A stretch of 64,000 bases of DNA from Coenobita brevimanus (GCA_032717465.1 CM064670.1:16140931-16204930); one strand, 5' to 3'; counted from the stretch's first letter, positions 22,172 to 34,562 are shown. Numbers and translations: made by a program. Notes: generated from the letters alone by a model not told the origin.

Positions 22172-25100
22172 CTAAAGTCTAGATAAGCAATCTGAAATAA
22201 CATTTTCTTTCCCCTTGACATGTTGTATGTCTAATGAATACTCCTGAAGAAGTAGACTCCATCTTGTCAATCTCTGATTTTTATCTTTAAACTTACTAAG
22301 GAATTTCAGTGGGTTATGATCGGTATAAATGACTATGGGGTCAAAACCAGAACACAAATAAAATGAAAAATGCTGTAAACCCAAAATCAAGGCCAAAAGC
22401 TCTTTCTCAATGGTTGAGTAGTTCTTTTGAGGTGGAGTGAACTTCTTACTGTTCAATACCCTGATCATCCTCTTGCAGCAAAACAGCCCCAGCTCCTGTT
22501 TCACTTGCGTCAACAGCCATCTTAAAAGGCTTAGCAAAATTTGGAGTAGCGAGCACTGGCTGACTTAATAGGATAGCTTTAAGTTTGTTGAAAAAGGATT
22601 CACAGTTATCGGTCCATACAAATTCAACTCCCTTTTTCAGTAGGTCTGTAAGTGGTGATACAAGAATAGAAAAGTTAAGAACAAATCTCCTGTAATAACC
22701 TACCATTCCCAAAAATCTTTGTAGCTCTTTCCTACTTTTAGGTCTGGGAAGATCACTTATAACCTGAACCTTAGCTCCTGGTGGTGCAACATGTCCATCA
22801 CCAATTACGTACCCAAGGTACTGAACTTTAGCTTGACCAAACTCACACTTTGATAAATTAGCTACAATATTAGCATGAACCAAACGTTCAAGAAATTTAC
22901 TGACATGGCATAGGTGATCTTTCCAGTTGTCACTGAAGATTAATACATCATCAATATAAACAACACACCCTGCCAAACCCTCTGTTACAACATTCATGAG
23001 CTTCTGAAATGTGACTGGTGTATTCTTCATGCCATATAGCATTACAGAACATGCAAAAGTCTTTCCTAGTGTTACAAAACATGAGATCTCCCTAGCACGT
23101 TCAGTCATAGGTACTTGCCAGTATCCCTTTAACAAATCAAACTTACTTATGTACCTAGCCTTTCCGATCTTGTCTATGCAATCTTCCACACGAGGGAGAG
23201 GGTAAGTGTCTGTTTTAGTTATCTGATTAACACGTCTGTAGTCGATGCAAAGCCTCTGTGACCCACCTGGCTTAGGGACTAGAGTGACAGGAGAACTCCA
23301 CTCGCTCTGACAGGGCTCAATCATCTTGTGGTCCAACAGGTAGACAAGCTCCTTCTGGATGAGAGGAACTTTCACTGGGTTCACACGGTAAGGAGGCAAT
23401 TTAATTGGCTTTGCGTCTCCAACATCGACATCATGCATCAACACAGTGGTTCTTCTTGGAGTGGCATGGAACACTTGCGGGTACTCCTGCAGAAAGGCCG
23501 AAAACTCCTGCCTTTCCTCGGGAGGTAGATGAGAAAGCTTAGTCTGGAGATCATTCATGATATCAGGATTCTTCCCCAAACTATCCCTCAGGCTCATACT
23601 GCATGGGAGAGCTTCACTTGCAGACTCGGGTGGAACAGCTACAGTGCAGACTGGATTATTTTCGTCCCGCCTGTGATATAACTTTAGCATGTTGATGTGA
23701 CAATGTTGCTTGTTCTTTCTATGATCTGGTGTGGCGATGACATAGTTGACATCACTGAGTTTCTTCTCCACGAAATAAGGACCACTAAACTTGGCTTGAA
23801 GAGGTTGCCCATGCACTGGTAGCAGAGTCAAAACCTGATCTCCTGGCTGAAAGTGGCGTAACCTGGACTTCTTATCATACCAAGTCTTCATCTTCTCCTG
23901 AGCAGCTCCTAAATTCTCTCTCGCCAGCTGTAAAGCAGTGGACAGTCGTTCTTTGAACTTCATCACATACTCCAGCAGGTTGACATCATCTTCCTCCGAC
24001 AGCCAGCATTCCTTGAGTAACTTAAGGGGTCCTCTTACTTCATGGCCAAACAGTAGTTCAAAAGGTGAGAAGCCCAGTGATTCATTTGGAGATTCTCTTG
24101 CCGCAAACACAACGAATGGAAGACCTATATCCCAGTCTTTCTGATGTTCCAAACAGTATTTCTTGAGCATCGATTTGAGTGTTTGATGATATCTCTCCAA
24201 CGCTCCTTGGGTCTGGGGATGGTAAGCTGAAGACGTGATCTGTGTGATGCCCAACTCTTTCAGAGACTGCTTGAAAACATTTGACATGAAATTACTTCCC
24301 CGGTCTGACTGTACCTCCTTGGGCAGACCAAACTTTGTGAAGAACCCTAGCATTTCCTTAACCACGTTCTTTGCTGAGATATTTCTAAGTGGAATGGCTT
24401 CAGGATAAAGAGTAGCCATATCAATCAGGGTCAACACATAAGAAAATCCTGAAGAAGTCTTAGGAAGAGGGCCCACAATATCCACCAACACACGGGTGAA
24501 AGGCGCCTCAAAAGGAGGAATGGGAACTAGAGGTGCAACCTTTTCGGTCTGATTACACTTCCCCACAACTTGACAGGTGTGACAAGACTTACAATACCAG
24601 GAAACATCCTTGAAGATACCTGGCCAGTAGAAGTGTTTCAAAATGCGTGCCACAGTCTTCCTCACTCCAAGGTGTCCTGCCAAACTGGAATCATGAGCCA
24701 CTCTAATGATAACCTGCCTACAAACACGAGGGATGACAACTTGATGTACAACCTCCCATTCACAGTCGGCTGATGCTGTTGTGGGTCTCCACTTCCTCAT
24801 AAGTACTCCTGACTTTACATAATAACAAGTAGAAACACCGGCTGACTCTTCTTCACTGTAAGCAGAGTTAGCTGGACCTTTCAACTCAGGGTCAGCAACC
24901 TGCAACTCAACCAACTCTTGACGAGACAAATTATCAACACTACGGGGTACTGCCTCATCTGGTGAGTGGTCCAAATTAGCAAGAAAAGTGTCAGCTAGGA
25001 TAACATCATCATCATCATTATCCTCTAAATCACCAGTAACTTTAGACTTAGCCCTAGTGACAGCACATGCAGGGAACACATCAGGGACATCACAATCCTG

Positions 25101-25560
25101 GGTCGCAGCCACTGGCTCACTAGACAACTGAGGAGCTGGACACACTTGACTTCCACCAATATCATTTCCAAGTAAGAAAGTTACACCTGACATTGGGAGT
25201 GTCTCAACCAACCCAACCATAACGGAACCATTAACAAAACCAGACTCTAAATTCACTCTGCACAGAGGGACAGAGAAGTAATTATTCCCTACACCTTGTA
25301 AGATTACAGTTTCATCAGAGGAATTAACATTAGAGCCTAGAACACTGGTCAGCATAAGGGATTGGCAAGCACCTGTGTCACGATATATTTTAACTGATTT
25401 CCTGTCATTACTGTCCAGAGGACTGACAAAACCATCAGACAGGAAATTAGCACATGAACTCTTGAGAGTGTCACCCACGTTACTGCTCAAAAGAGGAGCT
25501 CCATCATGAGAATTTAAGTTACCCCTCAAAGCAGGTTCAGTTAACTCAGTTAAAGAATTC
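22172..25560 (-). pseudogene. Gmr1-like pol: protease, integrase, RT, RNase H
   Basis: Most of pol lies in one open frame (25979-22446, 1177 aa together with the end of gag). In order: protease motif RDTGAC (near 25382-25365); an integrase zinc finger (HDSSLAGHLGV...CKSCHTC, about 24680-24572); the integrase core with DIVGPL (about 24480), SDRGSN (about 24305) and the Glu of GALERYHQTL (about 24197); a GPYF-like tail (FSGPYFVEKK); then RT with the catalytic YIDDVL (about 22955-22938). RNase H (STIEKELLAL, YTDHNPLKFL, ending DCLSRL) is in another frame (22537-22172), so a frameshift separates it from RT in this copy. All catalytic acidic residues that I can identify are present. Confidence 0.88.
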
Positions 25561-26719
25561 TGGGAACTCTCAAGAGTGGACACTAGACCAATTGACTGAA
25601 TATTTAAAGACTCCTTTTTGTTCACATCACGCTGTCTCCTGAAACATCTCTCAGTAGTATGACCAAGCTTACTACAATAAGTACATTTACTTTTCTGAAA
25701 TCTAGAGGTGAAGCTGGTATTTACTTCCTGAGAAACATCATCCTTATTCTCTTTCCTGTTACCTGTACTCTGAGTAGAGGCAACGTACTTACTCTCAGCT
25801 TTCCCTTTTTCTTTAGAATATCTCTTGTGAATGAGAACATATTCATCAGCTAAAACTGCAGCATCAGACAAATTATCTATTCTTCTCTCATCAAGATATA
25901 GGCTTACATCTTTATTAACACACCTCTTGAAGTCCTCCAGCAAAATCATCTGCTTAAATTTACCAAAATCAGAATCCACATTCTTAGAATTTAACCACTG
26001 CTCTAACAGATCTTCTTTGATTTTTGATACTCAACATGGGATTGCTTATCTTGCTTGTAAGTTGTCCTAAATTTTACTCTATAGGCTTCAGGAACAAGCT
26101 CATAGGCCTTAAGAATCAAGCTCTTAACTACATCATAATTATCAGATTGATCCTGAGGCAAAGATGCATAAGTTACTTGAGCTTTACCGGTGAGAACAGT
26201 TTGAAGGAGTACTGGCCAATACTCCTTGGGCCAACTAAAACCTGTAGCTACCCTCTCAAACAACTGAAAATACTTTGTTAAATCAGATTCATTAAAAGGA
26301 GGGACAAGTTTAACATTTTTAGCCACATCAAAATCATCAGAGCTAGATGATCCAGTTCCACATTGTTTCATGCGATACTCATGGTCTGCCTGAATCCTGG
26401 CAAGTTCAATTTGTGCCTGAGCCTGTACCTATGCCTCTTGAATACGAGCATTTGCCTCATTAACACGAGCCTCCTGCAGGGCTAGCTGTAACTTAGCTAA
26501 TTCAATCTGCGTTTGCTCATTTGGAGGAGTTACATTAAACAAGCTTTCATTAATCATATCAACAATTTGATCTTTAGAATGATGAGAGCGAACAGCAATT
26601 CCCAATTGTTGAGCAACAAGCTTAAGTTCATTCTTTGTTCTGTTTTCTACATCACACACTGTTTGCACATTTGACAAAAAATCCTTGGCTTCATCAAGTG
26701 TAGTAATAGTAGACATCAT
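25560..26719 (-). pseudogene. Gmr1-like gag with SCAN-like capsid and CCHC knuckle
   Basis: The start is taken at MSTITTLDEA (ATG 26719 or 26716). Order: an N-terminal helical region; a charged Glu/Ala/Gln-rich coiled coil; a capsid with EYWPVLLQTVLTGKAQ, ILKAYELVPEAYR and, after a frameshift, FKQMILLEDFKR...YLDERRI; then the knuckle CTYCSKLGHTTERC (25690-25649). The capsid pattern is that of the SCAN domain. An in-frame TAG (about 26433-26431) and a 1-base deletion near 26028 interrupt it; copy 2 at 61575 lacks both. Confidence 0.82.
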
Positions 26720-26776
26720 GAATAAGTAACAGTCACAAAATATCAAGCAATATCCTCATGATAATATCCTGAATAT

Positions 26777-26794
26777 CCAGATATGAGGTCGCCA
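26777..26794 (-). other. Putative primer binding site, copy 1
   Basis: Six bases inside the 5' LTR boundary the minus strand reads TGGCGACCTC, which begins with the TGG complementary to tRNA CCA ends. Copy 2 has the same ten bases at 61500-61509. The primer tRNA is not identified. Confidence 0.5.
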
Positions 26795-26800
26795 AATTTA

Positions 26801-27583
26801 TGTTACGGAACAGAGGAAGATAATGTACACTTTAAGTGAGAATACTAAAAATCACTACTGTCCCGTAAAGTTCCAGGTTCAAAACAAAAGTGTTAGGTAA
26901 AATTACAAGTTAAAGTTTAATGCTCAAACTAACAACAAAACATTCAGGACTCATAAGGATAATGCAATGGCAAAAACAGGTTGAATATATGGTTAACTGC
27001 AATAGCCTCTATTAACACAAAATTATCATGAGTAAATTTATCTAAGTCAGCCCTGTTAAAATGAGATACCAGATAATACTCAGTGAATGCCAGATATATT
27101 ATTACAGATACAAAATATTATTAATAATGACTGAGATAAAGAACCTTACGTGATTACAAAAACTTCACTAGGCCTACAAATTAAACTTATGCTATACAGT
27201 ACAAGAAAAAATGCAACAACAGTTATACTCAAATTACACAGCTGCTAGATGGTTGGAGACTTCCGGAGCACTCACAACAATAACTGTACAGGGGAGGACA
27301 GAGATGTGAACAAAATGAGGAGTAGATCTAAGTGGCAAAGATGCAGAGACTGAGCTCATTATATAGGGGCCAGCAGAGCTTGATACAACTTGTAAGAAGG
27401 ACGCGCAAATGAAGCCATGGGGACAAAGAGTTGACAATCCCGCACTGAATAACAGAAAGGACGACTTACTCTACTATAACGGTGGAAGGGGGGGACTGAG
27501 GCAGAACACGCTCGTGATCAAACAGGCAGCACACTGTACGTTAAAATTACACAAAGGATGATGAAATCATAGGCTATGTAACA
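26801..27583 (-). repeat. 5' LTR of Gmr1-like copy 1
   Basis: 783 bases; pairs with 21325-22109. Confidence 0.9.
27358..27366 (-). promoter_or_regulatory. TATA-like box in the 5' LTR
   Basis: The minus strand reads CTATATAAT in GC-richer surroundings, conserved in all three LTRs (plus-strand form at about 60685-60693 in copy 2). A likely core promoter of the element. Confidence 0.5.
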
Positions 27584-27650
27584 ATATATATATATTTACC
27601 TTAATGACCAGAGGCTCCGACCTCAATGGTCGATAGACAAAAAAAAAAAA

Positions 27651-27827
27651 GATAATTTTGTGTGAATATGTTGTTCCAGGATTGTCTGTAGCTATAATAT
27701 GGAATAATTGTGGATTTAATGCTGATTCCCACAGTACCTGTGCGGATGGTTATAAATGTTAAAATTATTTTATGGGGACGAATAAACCACATTGTGCTGT
27801 GCAGAGGAGAACATTCACCGATAATTA
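27651..27827 (+). repeat. Dispersed repeat R1, right part
   Basis: It begins with GATAATTTTG and is the inverted match of 28671-28846, giving an inverted pair separated by about 840 bases. It carries only the part of R1 that is missing from 11158-11498. Confidence 0.7.
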
Positions 27828-28496
27828 GCCACAATCAGATGAAATTAGAAGTAAACAACACAAAATATTATGAGACAACGAAGATACAGCTGTGGCATCC
27901 TGCTCCGCCTCGTTATCCAGGCCTTAACTGTTGCATCACCTCATACGAGCATTATTTTCCTTCAGTCTTTGCCGCTTCTATTAATTTTACTTCTCGGTAA
28001 CCTTTTACTGCGTGCCGTCATATTCCTTAGGGGATTACTAGTCGTCCGGTCTTATAACTCCTACTGTATTCACTCCCACACAAACAACGTTAGCAAAAGA
28101 CTGCTGAATCTGTTACAACCATTATTGGCACTGCCACTACTAACCCCCCTTTTCCCACTAACTGTCTAATTTCCCTCACAATACTACTACTGCCACTCCT
28201 ACTGAACAACTAATCCGTTAAAATTGTGTATAATAATACATATGATTGTCCTTATGTCTGTGTATCTGCCAACCACATTTTCCCTGTCCCACCGTCGACA
28301 ACTCGTCACCCCCCCCCTCCACAATGCTGCCCCAGCCTCACCCCCCTCTCTCCCAGCCACCATCGACCTTCTCTCCCACTCCGTCACCACACTACTCCTC
28401 ACCTCATCCCTGTTCCACCACGTCTGTTGTCCACCCCTTACCGGTGAATATACGTGGTATGCATTAATAATAACAATAATTATAATAACAGATTTT
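27828..28496. other. Spacer between inverted R1 copies
   Basis: AT-rich, then pyrimidine-rich DNA with overlapping short open frames in several registers. Nothing recognised. Confidence 0.35.
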
Positions 28497-28666
28497 GGAG
28501 CTTGGTGGTTCAGTGAGTAATCACAGCACTCCAATCGGATTCAGCCGGTGAAGGTTTATATCCAAGGGCTGGTTGGGGTTTATTGCTCACGTAATGCCAC
28601 TCAAGGATGAGTGAGGTTGGTCAGTCTCAGCCTGAATGTCAGGACCAAATTGCCTAGCCCCGGTAG
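28497..28666 (+). mobile_element. tRNA-type SINE, copy B (with head)
   Basis: The head GCTTGGTGGTTCAGTGAGTA resembles an A box region and AAGGTTTATATCC a decayed B box. The body TCCAAGGGCTGGTTGGGG...GCCTAGCCCCGG matches copies A, C and D. It ends almost exactly where the R1 copy at 28671 starts. Confidence 0.6.
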
Positions 28667-28670
28667 TTTT

Positions 28671-29176
28671 AATTATCGGTGAATGTTCTACGATGCCCAG
28701 CACAGTGTAGTTTATTCGTCCACATAAAATAATTTTAACATTTATAACCATCCGCACAGGTACTGTGGGAATCGGCATTAAATCCACAATCATTCTATAT
28801 TATAGCTACAGACAATCCTGGAACAACATATTCACACAAAATTATCACTGACCAGTCGCAGCTTATATACAACTGGCTCGGTGCTTTATTTGTATAGGAT
28901 CCGAAACAGATGAGTCGTGTCTGGACCAGTTTCACAGGACTCCAAGATAACATAGTAATGTGTGCTATAATACATGGTATGTACGTTACGAAAGCATAAT
29001 GTTTTGCTGGTGAACAGCATGGAAATGTTTCAAATCCATTTTCATTAAGTTTCTCACCAGTAGCCTCGTAACTCAGTACCAAACTACCACCCACGGTTGT
29101 CCGTTCGCCTGCCCTCTCTCTAACCCTGACTTCCACTTCCTTCCACCGAGGTGGGTACAGAAACTTTGGTGCGTGG
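28671..29176 (-). repeat. Dispersed repeat R1, complete copy
   Basis: About 506 bases that combine both partial copies: 28671-28846 matches 27651-27827, and 28837-29176 matches 11158-11498, both inverted. No coding potential was recognised. Confidence 0.7.
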
Positions 29177-29979
29177 CTGTACCGTTGTAATAAAGAGTCT
29201 CAGGCTGATTCGTCATCTCTGTAGAATTTGCATATGTGGGCAACACTAAAACAAATATTCTGAATAAAACACAAGATATTCGTACAATTATCCGCAATGG
29301 ACTGGTTGATATATTACAAGAGCAGCTTTGCCCACGATGTGTACACACACAACTATAAGTATCTTGGGGGGGGGGGGCTCCGATGAGTTACGCACTGAAC
29401 ATTCCAGCTTTTTCGTTAAAGTTGGTAAGCGTGACTGTGGGAGAGTTGCCTCGCAGGACCACTGTATAATTATGCATGGGAGAATGAACAGATATAGCAA
29501 AGGTATGTGTTTTCAGTCGGATATTGTATTGGATGTTTATATTGGTGCTGCACTGTGAGATAGTGAATCACTGGGAACAAGATAATTATGACTCTCAGTG
29601 GGTGTACATCTCATCTGTCTCGAGACATAAGGGTTGATGTCCTTGTCAGAGTTGAAGTGTTACACCTGGTATGATCGTCTCATAATACCTGCAAAAATAT
29701 AAGCATGTGGGGTGACATAGCAAGATTTCGTCTCTCGTAAGATGACAATATTAGAGTGCTATAACACCGATGCAGAAGGTTCTGACCAAGTTTCATGTTA
29801 TGTTCCTGTGGTAGTAATCGTCCTGTCTCATTTCAGTGACAATCATTTGATTCGGGCAAGTGAAGTTTCATACATAAGCAGGGATACCAATATGAGGATT
29901 GCTTCATGGGCCTGTTGTAAAATCTCGTTTGTGGTGTTATTTTGTTTCGCGCAGATGTAAAGGTACTTTTTGAGTGTGT
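29177..29979. other. Unannotated stretch
   Basis: No recognisable motif. A poly-G run lies near 29367-29377. Short frames on both strands have no domain that I recognise. Confidence 0.35.
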
Positions 29980-31104
29980 GTACACCCGAAAGCAATAATC
30001 GGTAGCCCCCCCTAACAGCTAAAGCCAAGGGACGGATAGGCCGGGCGAACGAACACGGCTTTCTCCACTCCCCCCACCTTCACCCCGCCCAACTCCACCC
30101 CTTTTTACCCAGCCCCTGTCTAAACGTTGCGGGTAGGCTTGTAACAATCGTGGCTGACGATGTTACGTTGTGTCCATGTCTACATGATTTAACATTTACG
30201 CGCGTTACGATCAGCGTTAATAACATACCACGAAGTAATGCAATAATGTGTTACTAAACAGCATTTGAACGTGGAGAAGCAATGTGATGTAAAAAAAAAA
30301 AATAAATAAAGGCAGAAGAATGAAAAAGCGGTGTTAGAATAATTTTATTGCATTTTAATAATTCATTCATATTAATATCAAGTAAATAATATTCACATTT
30401 CAAGTGTATGAAACTATTTCACCCACATTTACGATATCTGTTACTGTCTGTCACTTCACTCCCCACCACCTGCACCCTTTGTTGCCACTTCACCGTAGTT
30501 CGAACCAGCAAATCCCAGAACATGAACGAAACATCTAACAAGCTTTGAGCACACATTTTATATACATATTGTATATATTGCAAATCAGGTGGACAACATG
30601 ATGCCAAACGGTAAAGGAGCTAGTTCTCTGTGCTGTAAATTGGTAGGTGAAATACACCCAGCAATTTCCGGTGTTTGTGTCCCAAGGCCATAAAGTTGTG
30701 TATTACTAGCAGATTGTATAGGGGTTATGACCTTCCTATGCTGCCTGCCCTTACAAAAGACAAATTGGCATTTACCACACGCGAATCTAAGACTTACTGC
30801 ATAGCCTATGCGAGACATAAAAGACTTATTTTGTTCTAGGCATTGCTGCAGCGGCCGATCAATATTATTCCTCATGAGACTTGCCGTCTAACCATGTGCA
30901 GTAAGGTAACATTCCCACATGATGAAATTATTGCTGTGATTAGGATGAAGGATACGATGATCGGGGATGTGGTAACCGATTCAGTAAATAACAGGACTAG
31001 TCATCTTTAGATCGAATGGCAATGCACTGACATTTTGTTGCAAGTCTGTGTGTAAGCGTATGTGTGCAACTTTCCAACAAGCGTGCGTGTGTGTGTGTGT
31101 GTGT

Positions 31105-31356
31105 AATTCACCGGGTCGGTCAGGATCACTTGATGGTCGTGATCGTCAGCTTTTACCCTCCCGGAAGGGAGCTGAGAGCTCATATAGTCCGATCTAAGGG
31201 CAAGGCTGTGACCTTCACACACGCACACACCCGTCCCCTTGCTCAAGGGGGACAGTAACCACCCACTTCGCCAGTGAAACTTTTCGCAACCTGAGCGAGG
31301 CGCGAACTCCCGTCCACCAGTTGGCAAGCGAGAACGTTACCACTGCACCAGCGAGC

Positions 31357-31358
<2 letters not shown>
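31105..31358 (-). mobile_element. tRNA-derived SINE (GT-flanked family), copy 2
   Basis: Nearly identical to 3266-3519 (same 254-base length, about four differences). It has the same tRNA-like head on the minus strand and GT repeats on both sides (31082-31104 and 31359-31398). Confidence 0.75.

Positions 31359-31398
<40 letters not shown>
31359..31398. repeat. (GT)n microsatellite
   Basis: About 20 GT units abutting the SINE head. Confidence 0.9.
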
Positions 31399-31399
<1 letters not shown>

Positions 31400-31991
31400 T
31401 TCATACCAGAGGATGACTCGAATCTTTGAGGCAAAGTCTCACATATAGTGAGAATATTATTCATAGTTGATTTCATGTCTACATATAAAAATAAATAACC
31501 AGAAAACATTTTTGTATGATTGACAACCTGGAGTACCGCCGGATAGTAACAGATATCGTAAATGTGGTTGTAATAGCTTCATTCACTAGAAATGGGAATA
31601 TTATTTAATTGATGTTAACAAGAATATATTATTATAATACATTAAAAATATACTCGCTCTGCTTTATTCATACTCATGCTTTTATTTACATCACATCGTT
31701 TCACCACGTTCATATGGTAGTTGGTAACACATTATCGCACAGTACTTCATGGTATGGTAATAAAATTAGTGGTAATTCACGTGAATGCTAATTCATGTAG
31801 ACATGGACACAACGTAACATCGCCAGCCACGAATGTTACAAACCTACCCAGCAACGTTTAGACAGGGGTTGGGTAGGGAGGGGTGGGGAGGAGAGGGCGG
31901 GGCGGGGGGGAAGCCGTGTTCGTTCGCCCGGTCTATACTTCCCTTGGCTTCAGCAACTACAGGGGCTGCCGATTATTGCTTTCGGGTGTAC

Positions 31992-32396
31992 CACTCGAGT
32001 GCATTGTAGGCTACAGAGTTTTGCCCAGCATTGTTGCGTGAGCAGTTGAGCTTGGTATTAATCATCTTACGAGAGGGACACTGATAATATCTATTTGAGC
32101 GAACGCCAGATGCCTTTAGTCAGCTGAAAGTGTGTACGAGATAGGAACATGAGTGTCAATACTGGTCCTTTAACTTTTATGAATGAGTCAGATGCAATAA
32201 AGCGTTCTAGTTAACGCAGGAGATTTTATTTTGCTGGGAGTAAGAATTGGTGCCTGTGAAACTTTATGACGTACGAGTATATGGACACCGCGGTCTGCTG
32301 TGAGGCATTGCGATAAAAATGCCCGTCATCTTGAAATACTGAGAGAAGAAAACTGAAGAATACTCGCATAAGAAAAGTAATAAGATTTGATAATAA
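31992..32396. other. Unannotated stretch
   Basis: Nothing recognised. Confidence 0.3.
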
Positions 32397-32534
32397 TGTA
32401 GTGAGTTAGATACTCGACTGGGTGTGGCCCAAAAAGGGTTTGAATCCAAGGATCATTACTTACACAATGACACTCAGTGATGAGAGACTGGTAATTTTTG
32501 ATAGGTATCCAAAATGAAAAACCTAGCCCCGAGC
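32397..32534 (+). mobile_element. tRNA-type SINE, copy C
   Basis: TAGTGAGTTAGATACTCGAC and AAAGGGTTTGAATCCAAGG fit A and B boxes. The body continues ...ACAATGACACTCAGTGATGAG...ACCTAGCCCCGAGC as in copies A and B, with internal divergence. Confidence 0.6.
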
Positions 32535-32579
32535 TTGTACGTTTGTGATGGAAAATAAAAGGTGAACTGCTGCAAAAGA

Positions 32580-32580
<1 letters not shown>

Positions 32581-32626
<46 letters not shown>

Positions 32627-32636
32627 TAATAATAAT
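32581..32636. repeat. (AAT)n microsatellite
   Basis: An AAT run at the edge of satellite A; the same position in other A units holds (CTA)n, (AT)n or (AAT)n runs. Confidence 0.85.
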
Positions 32637-33132
32637 AACTTCAGTATACTACCTATCAGATATAGTTATTGATATACGCCTATGAGAATAATGCTGACAG
32701 GCACAGCTTATGTTATATGCAATAACTCAAAAACCGTTGGTCAAACTGCTTGGTCCAGGACCAGTGGACACGAGAATTCTTGGGTCAAGAAGTGCCTAAT
32801 TGATGTTTTAGTTTTTCATGTATGGAAGAGGAAATGATAAGTGGGGTATTCAAAATATCGTAATGTCGAACATAAATTCTCCATATGAATTTATAGAAAA
32901 TAATTTCATCACGTAACTTCCTTCCATTAATATCTGTGATAGTTTTGGAGCAAATTGAGGTTGAAAATTCATGATTTTTGGACATTTTTGGACCTGTGAC
33001 TTTGAAAAGTATGCCAAAGTCACTGAAACTCCTTTTATATAATAATTCAAAAACTCTTAGTCAATTTGCCACCAAAAGGTATACAGACCTGGTCTAGGAC
33101 CAGACAAAACTTTTAGGGCTAAGAAGTGCTTC

Positions 33133-33679
33133 ATTATCGCTCCGCCTTTACCAAGGTGGAACGATAATGCTTTTGCCCACGTGTGTGTGTGTATGTGTGT
33201 GTGTGTGTGTGTTCCCATTATATCTCATGAACGGCTTGAGCAATCAACATGAAACCTTCAGGGTAACAAGATATGACCAAAATCTTGGCCGAGTTCGAAA
33301 ATGGGCACTCGGGGTGAAGGTCAAGGTCACCAAAATAGCTGCCAAAGGTCAACTAGTTTTTGGTGAACGCCTTTAGCTCCATTATATCTCATGGATGGCT
33401 TGTGTTATCAACATGAAACCTACAGGGTATCAAGATATGGCCAAAATCTTGGCCGAGTTCGAAAATGGGCACTCGTGATCTAGGTGAAGGTCACCAAAAT
33501 GCCTGCCAAAGGTTAATTAGTTTTTATCACATGCCTTTAACATCATTATATCTCATGAACGGCTTGAGCTATCAACATGAAACCTTCAGGGTATTAAGAT
33601 ATGGCCAAAATCTTGGACTTGGCCAACAGCATATTCTGGCGGGCGATTAGCATTCGGCTCCCGAATGCTTTTCTTTCAC
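33133..33679 (+). mobile_element. Hairpin-ended element B, copy 1 (about 170-bp subrepeats)
   Basis: The 5' end is a stem-loop: ATTATCGCTCCGCCTT pairs with AAGGTGGAACGATAAT. A GT run follows, then about three subrepeats of some 170 bases (ATTATATCTCATGAACGGCT, CAACATGAAACCTTCAGGGT, TCTTGGCCGAGTTCGAAAAT). The 3' end is a perfect hairpin AGCATTCGG-CTC-CCGAATGCT before TTTTCTTTCA. A second copy lies inverted at 58955-59705 with the same ends. Hairpins at both ends and no obvious terminal inverted repeat or duplication suggest a Helitron-like or other non-autonomous element; the class is unresolved. Confidence 0.6.
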
Positions 33680-34012
33680 ATTTTTTTTCCTGTATGGAAG
33701 AGCAATTGAAGAGTGTTGGAAACTGGGATGTCTGAAATATCCTAACGTTAAGCATTAATGGCCTTCAAATTTTTTTCCATACAAACGTCTGGAGAATATT
33801 TTCACCTAGGGATTTCCTTCAATGTTCATGTATCAGTTATTGTTCTGGAGTAAACTGAGGTTAAAAATTCAAGATTTTTGGACATTTTTTATCCAGTGAC
33901 CTTAAGAAGTAGGTCAACGTCACTTAAACTGGGTCAGTGTAACTAGGTCATGTTGCTGTACATCCTCACTAAATGATGAAAATTGGAGACGAAGAGTGAT
34001 GGAATACTACTA

Positions 34013-34017
34013 CTATA

Positions 34018-34086
<69 letters not shown>
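34013..34086. repeat. (CTA)n/(AAT)n microsatellite
   Basis: Compound trinucleotide run inside satellite A. Confidence 0.9.
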
Positions 34087-34558
34087 TAAAAAACTGGAAC
34101 TGTCAAAGACAATAACTGATCTCTGCCTATAAGAATAATGTGTTTTGTAATAATTCAAAAACCGCTGGTCAAAGTGCCACCAAAAAGTAGGCTATACAGA
34201 CTTGTTCAGCACCAGACAAAATTTCTTGGGCCAAGAAGTGCTCATCTTGTCTTTTCCAATATGGAAGAGCAATTGCATGTTGCTGAAAACTAGCGTGTTC
34301 CAAATATCACAGTGTCATGCATGAATGACCTTGCACTTTTTTTGATAAAAATGTTTGGAAAATAATTTTATCACGGGATTTCCTTTCATGTTAAAGTGTT
34401 TATAACAGTTTTCAATTAGACTGAGGTTAAAAGTTCATAATTTTGGACATTTTTGGACCTATGACCTTGAAAAGTAGGTCAAAATCACTGAAACTGGGCC
34501 AGTTTAATAAGGTCATGGTGGTGTGGTAAATATCGAAGATGGAAAGTGAGGGAATAAT

Positions 34559-34562
<4 letters not shown>

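Larger units (their letters stand above)
21325..27583 (-). mobile_element. Gmr1-like Ty3/Gypsy LTR retrotransposon, copy 1 (complete, both LTRs)
   Basis: Two direct LTRs of about 785 bases (21325-22109 and 26801-27583) bracket gag and pol on the minus strand. Both start TGTTAC and end GTAACA, and about a dozen differences separate them by eye. The ATAT immediately outside both ends could be a 4-bp duplication, but the site is a TA repeat so this is ambiguous. Domain order is gag, CCHC, protease, integrase, reverse transcriptase, RNase H. Integrase before RT is unusual for Gypsy and defines the Gmr1 group. Gag has a TAG stop and a 1-base frameshift, and RNase H is shifted relative to RT, so the copy is probably inactive. 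Confidence 0.9.
29980..31991. mobile_element. Long-terminal-inverted-repeat element 2
   Basis: The left arm (29980-30447) and right arm (31543-31991) are diverged inverted copies of about 450-470 bases, starting GTACACCCGAAAGCAATAAT at both outer ends. The interior (30448-31542) contains the GT-flanked SINE at 31105-31358 and a minus-strand 96-aa frame (30875-30585) without recognisable domain. The outer edges both read GAGTG next to the repeat. It has the same architecture as elements 1 and 3 but unrelated ends. Confidence 0.65.

Noticed and set aside
22446..25979. The 1177-aa frame as a host gene
   Set aside because: It is gag-pol of an LTR element, bounded by LTRs, with a second copy at 60.5-64 kb.
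28199..28534. Overlapping frames of 70-111 aa on both strands
   Set aside because: Pyrimidine-rich low-complexity DNA running into SINE copy B; no motif.
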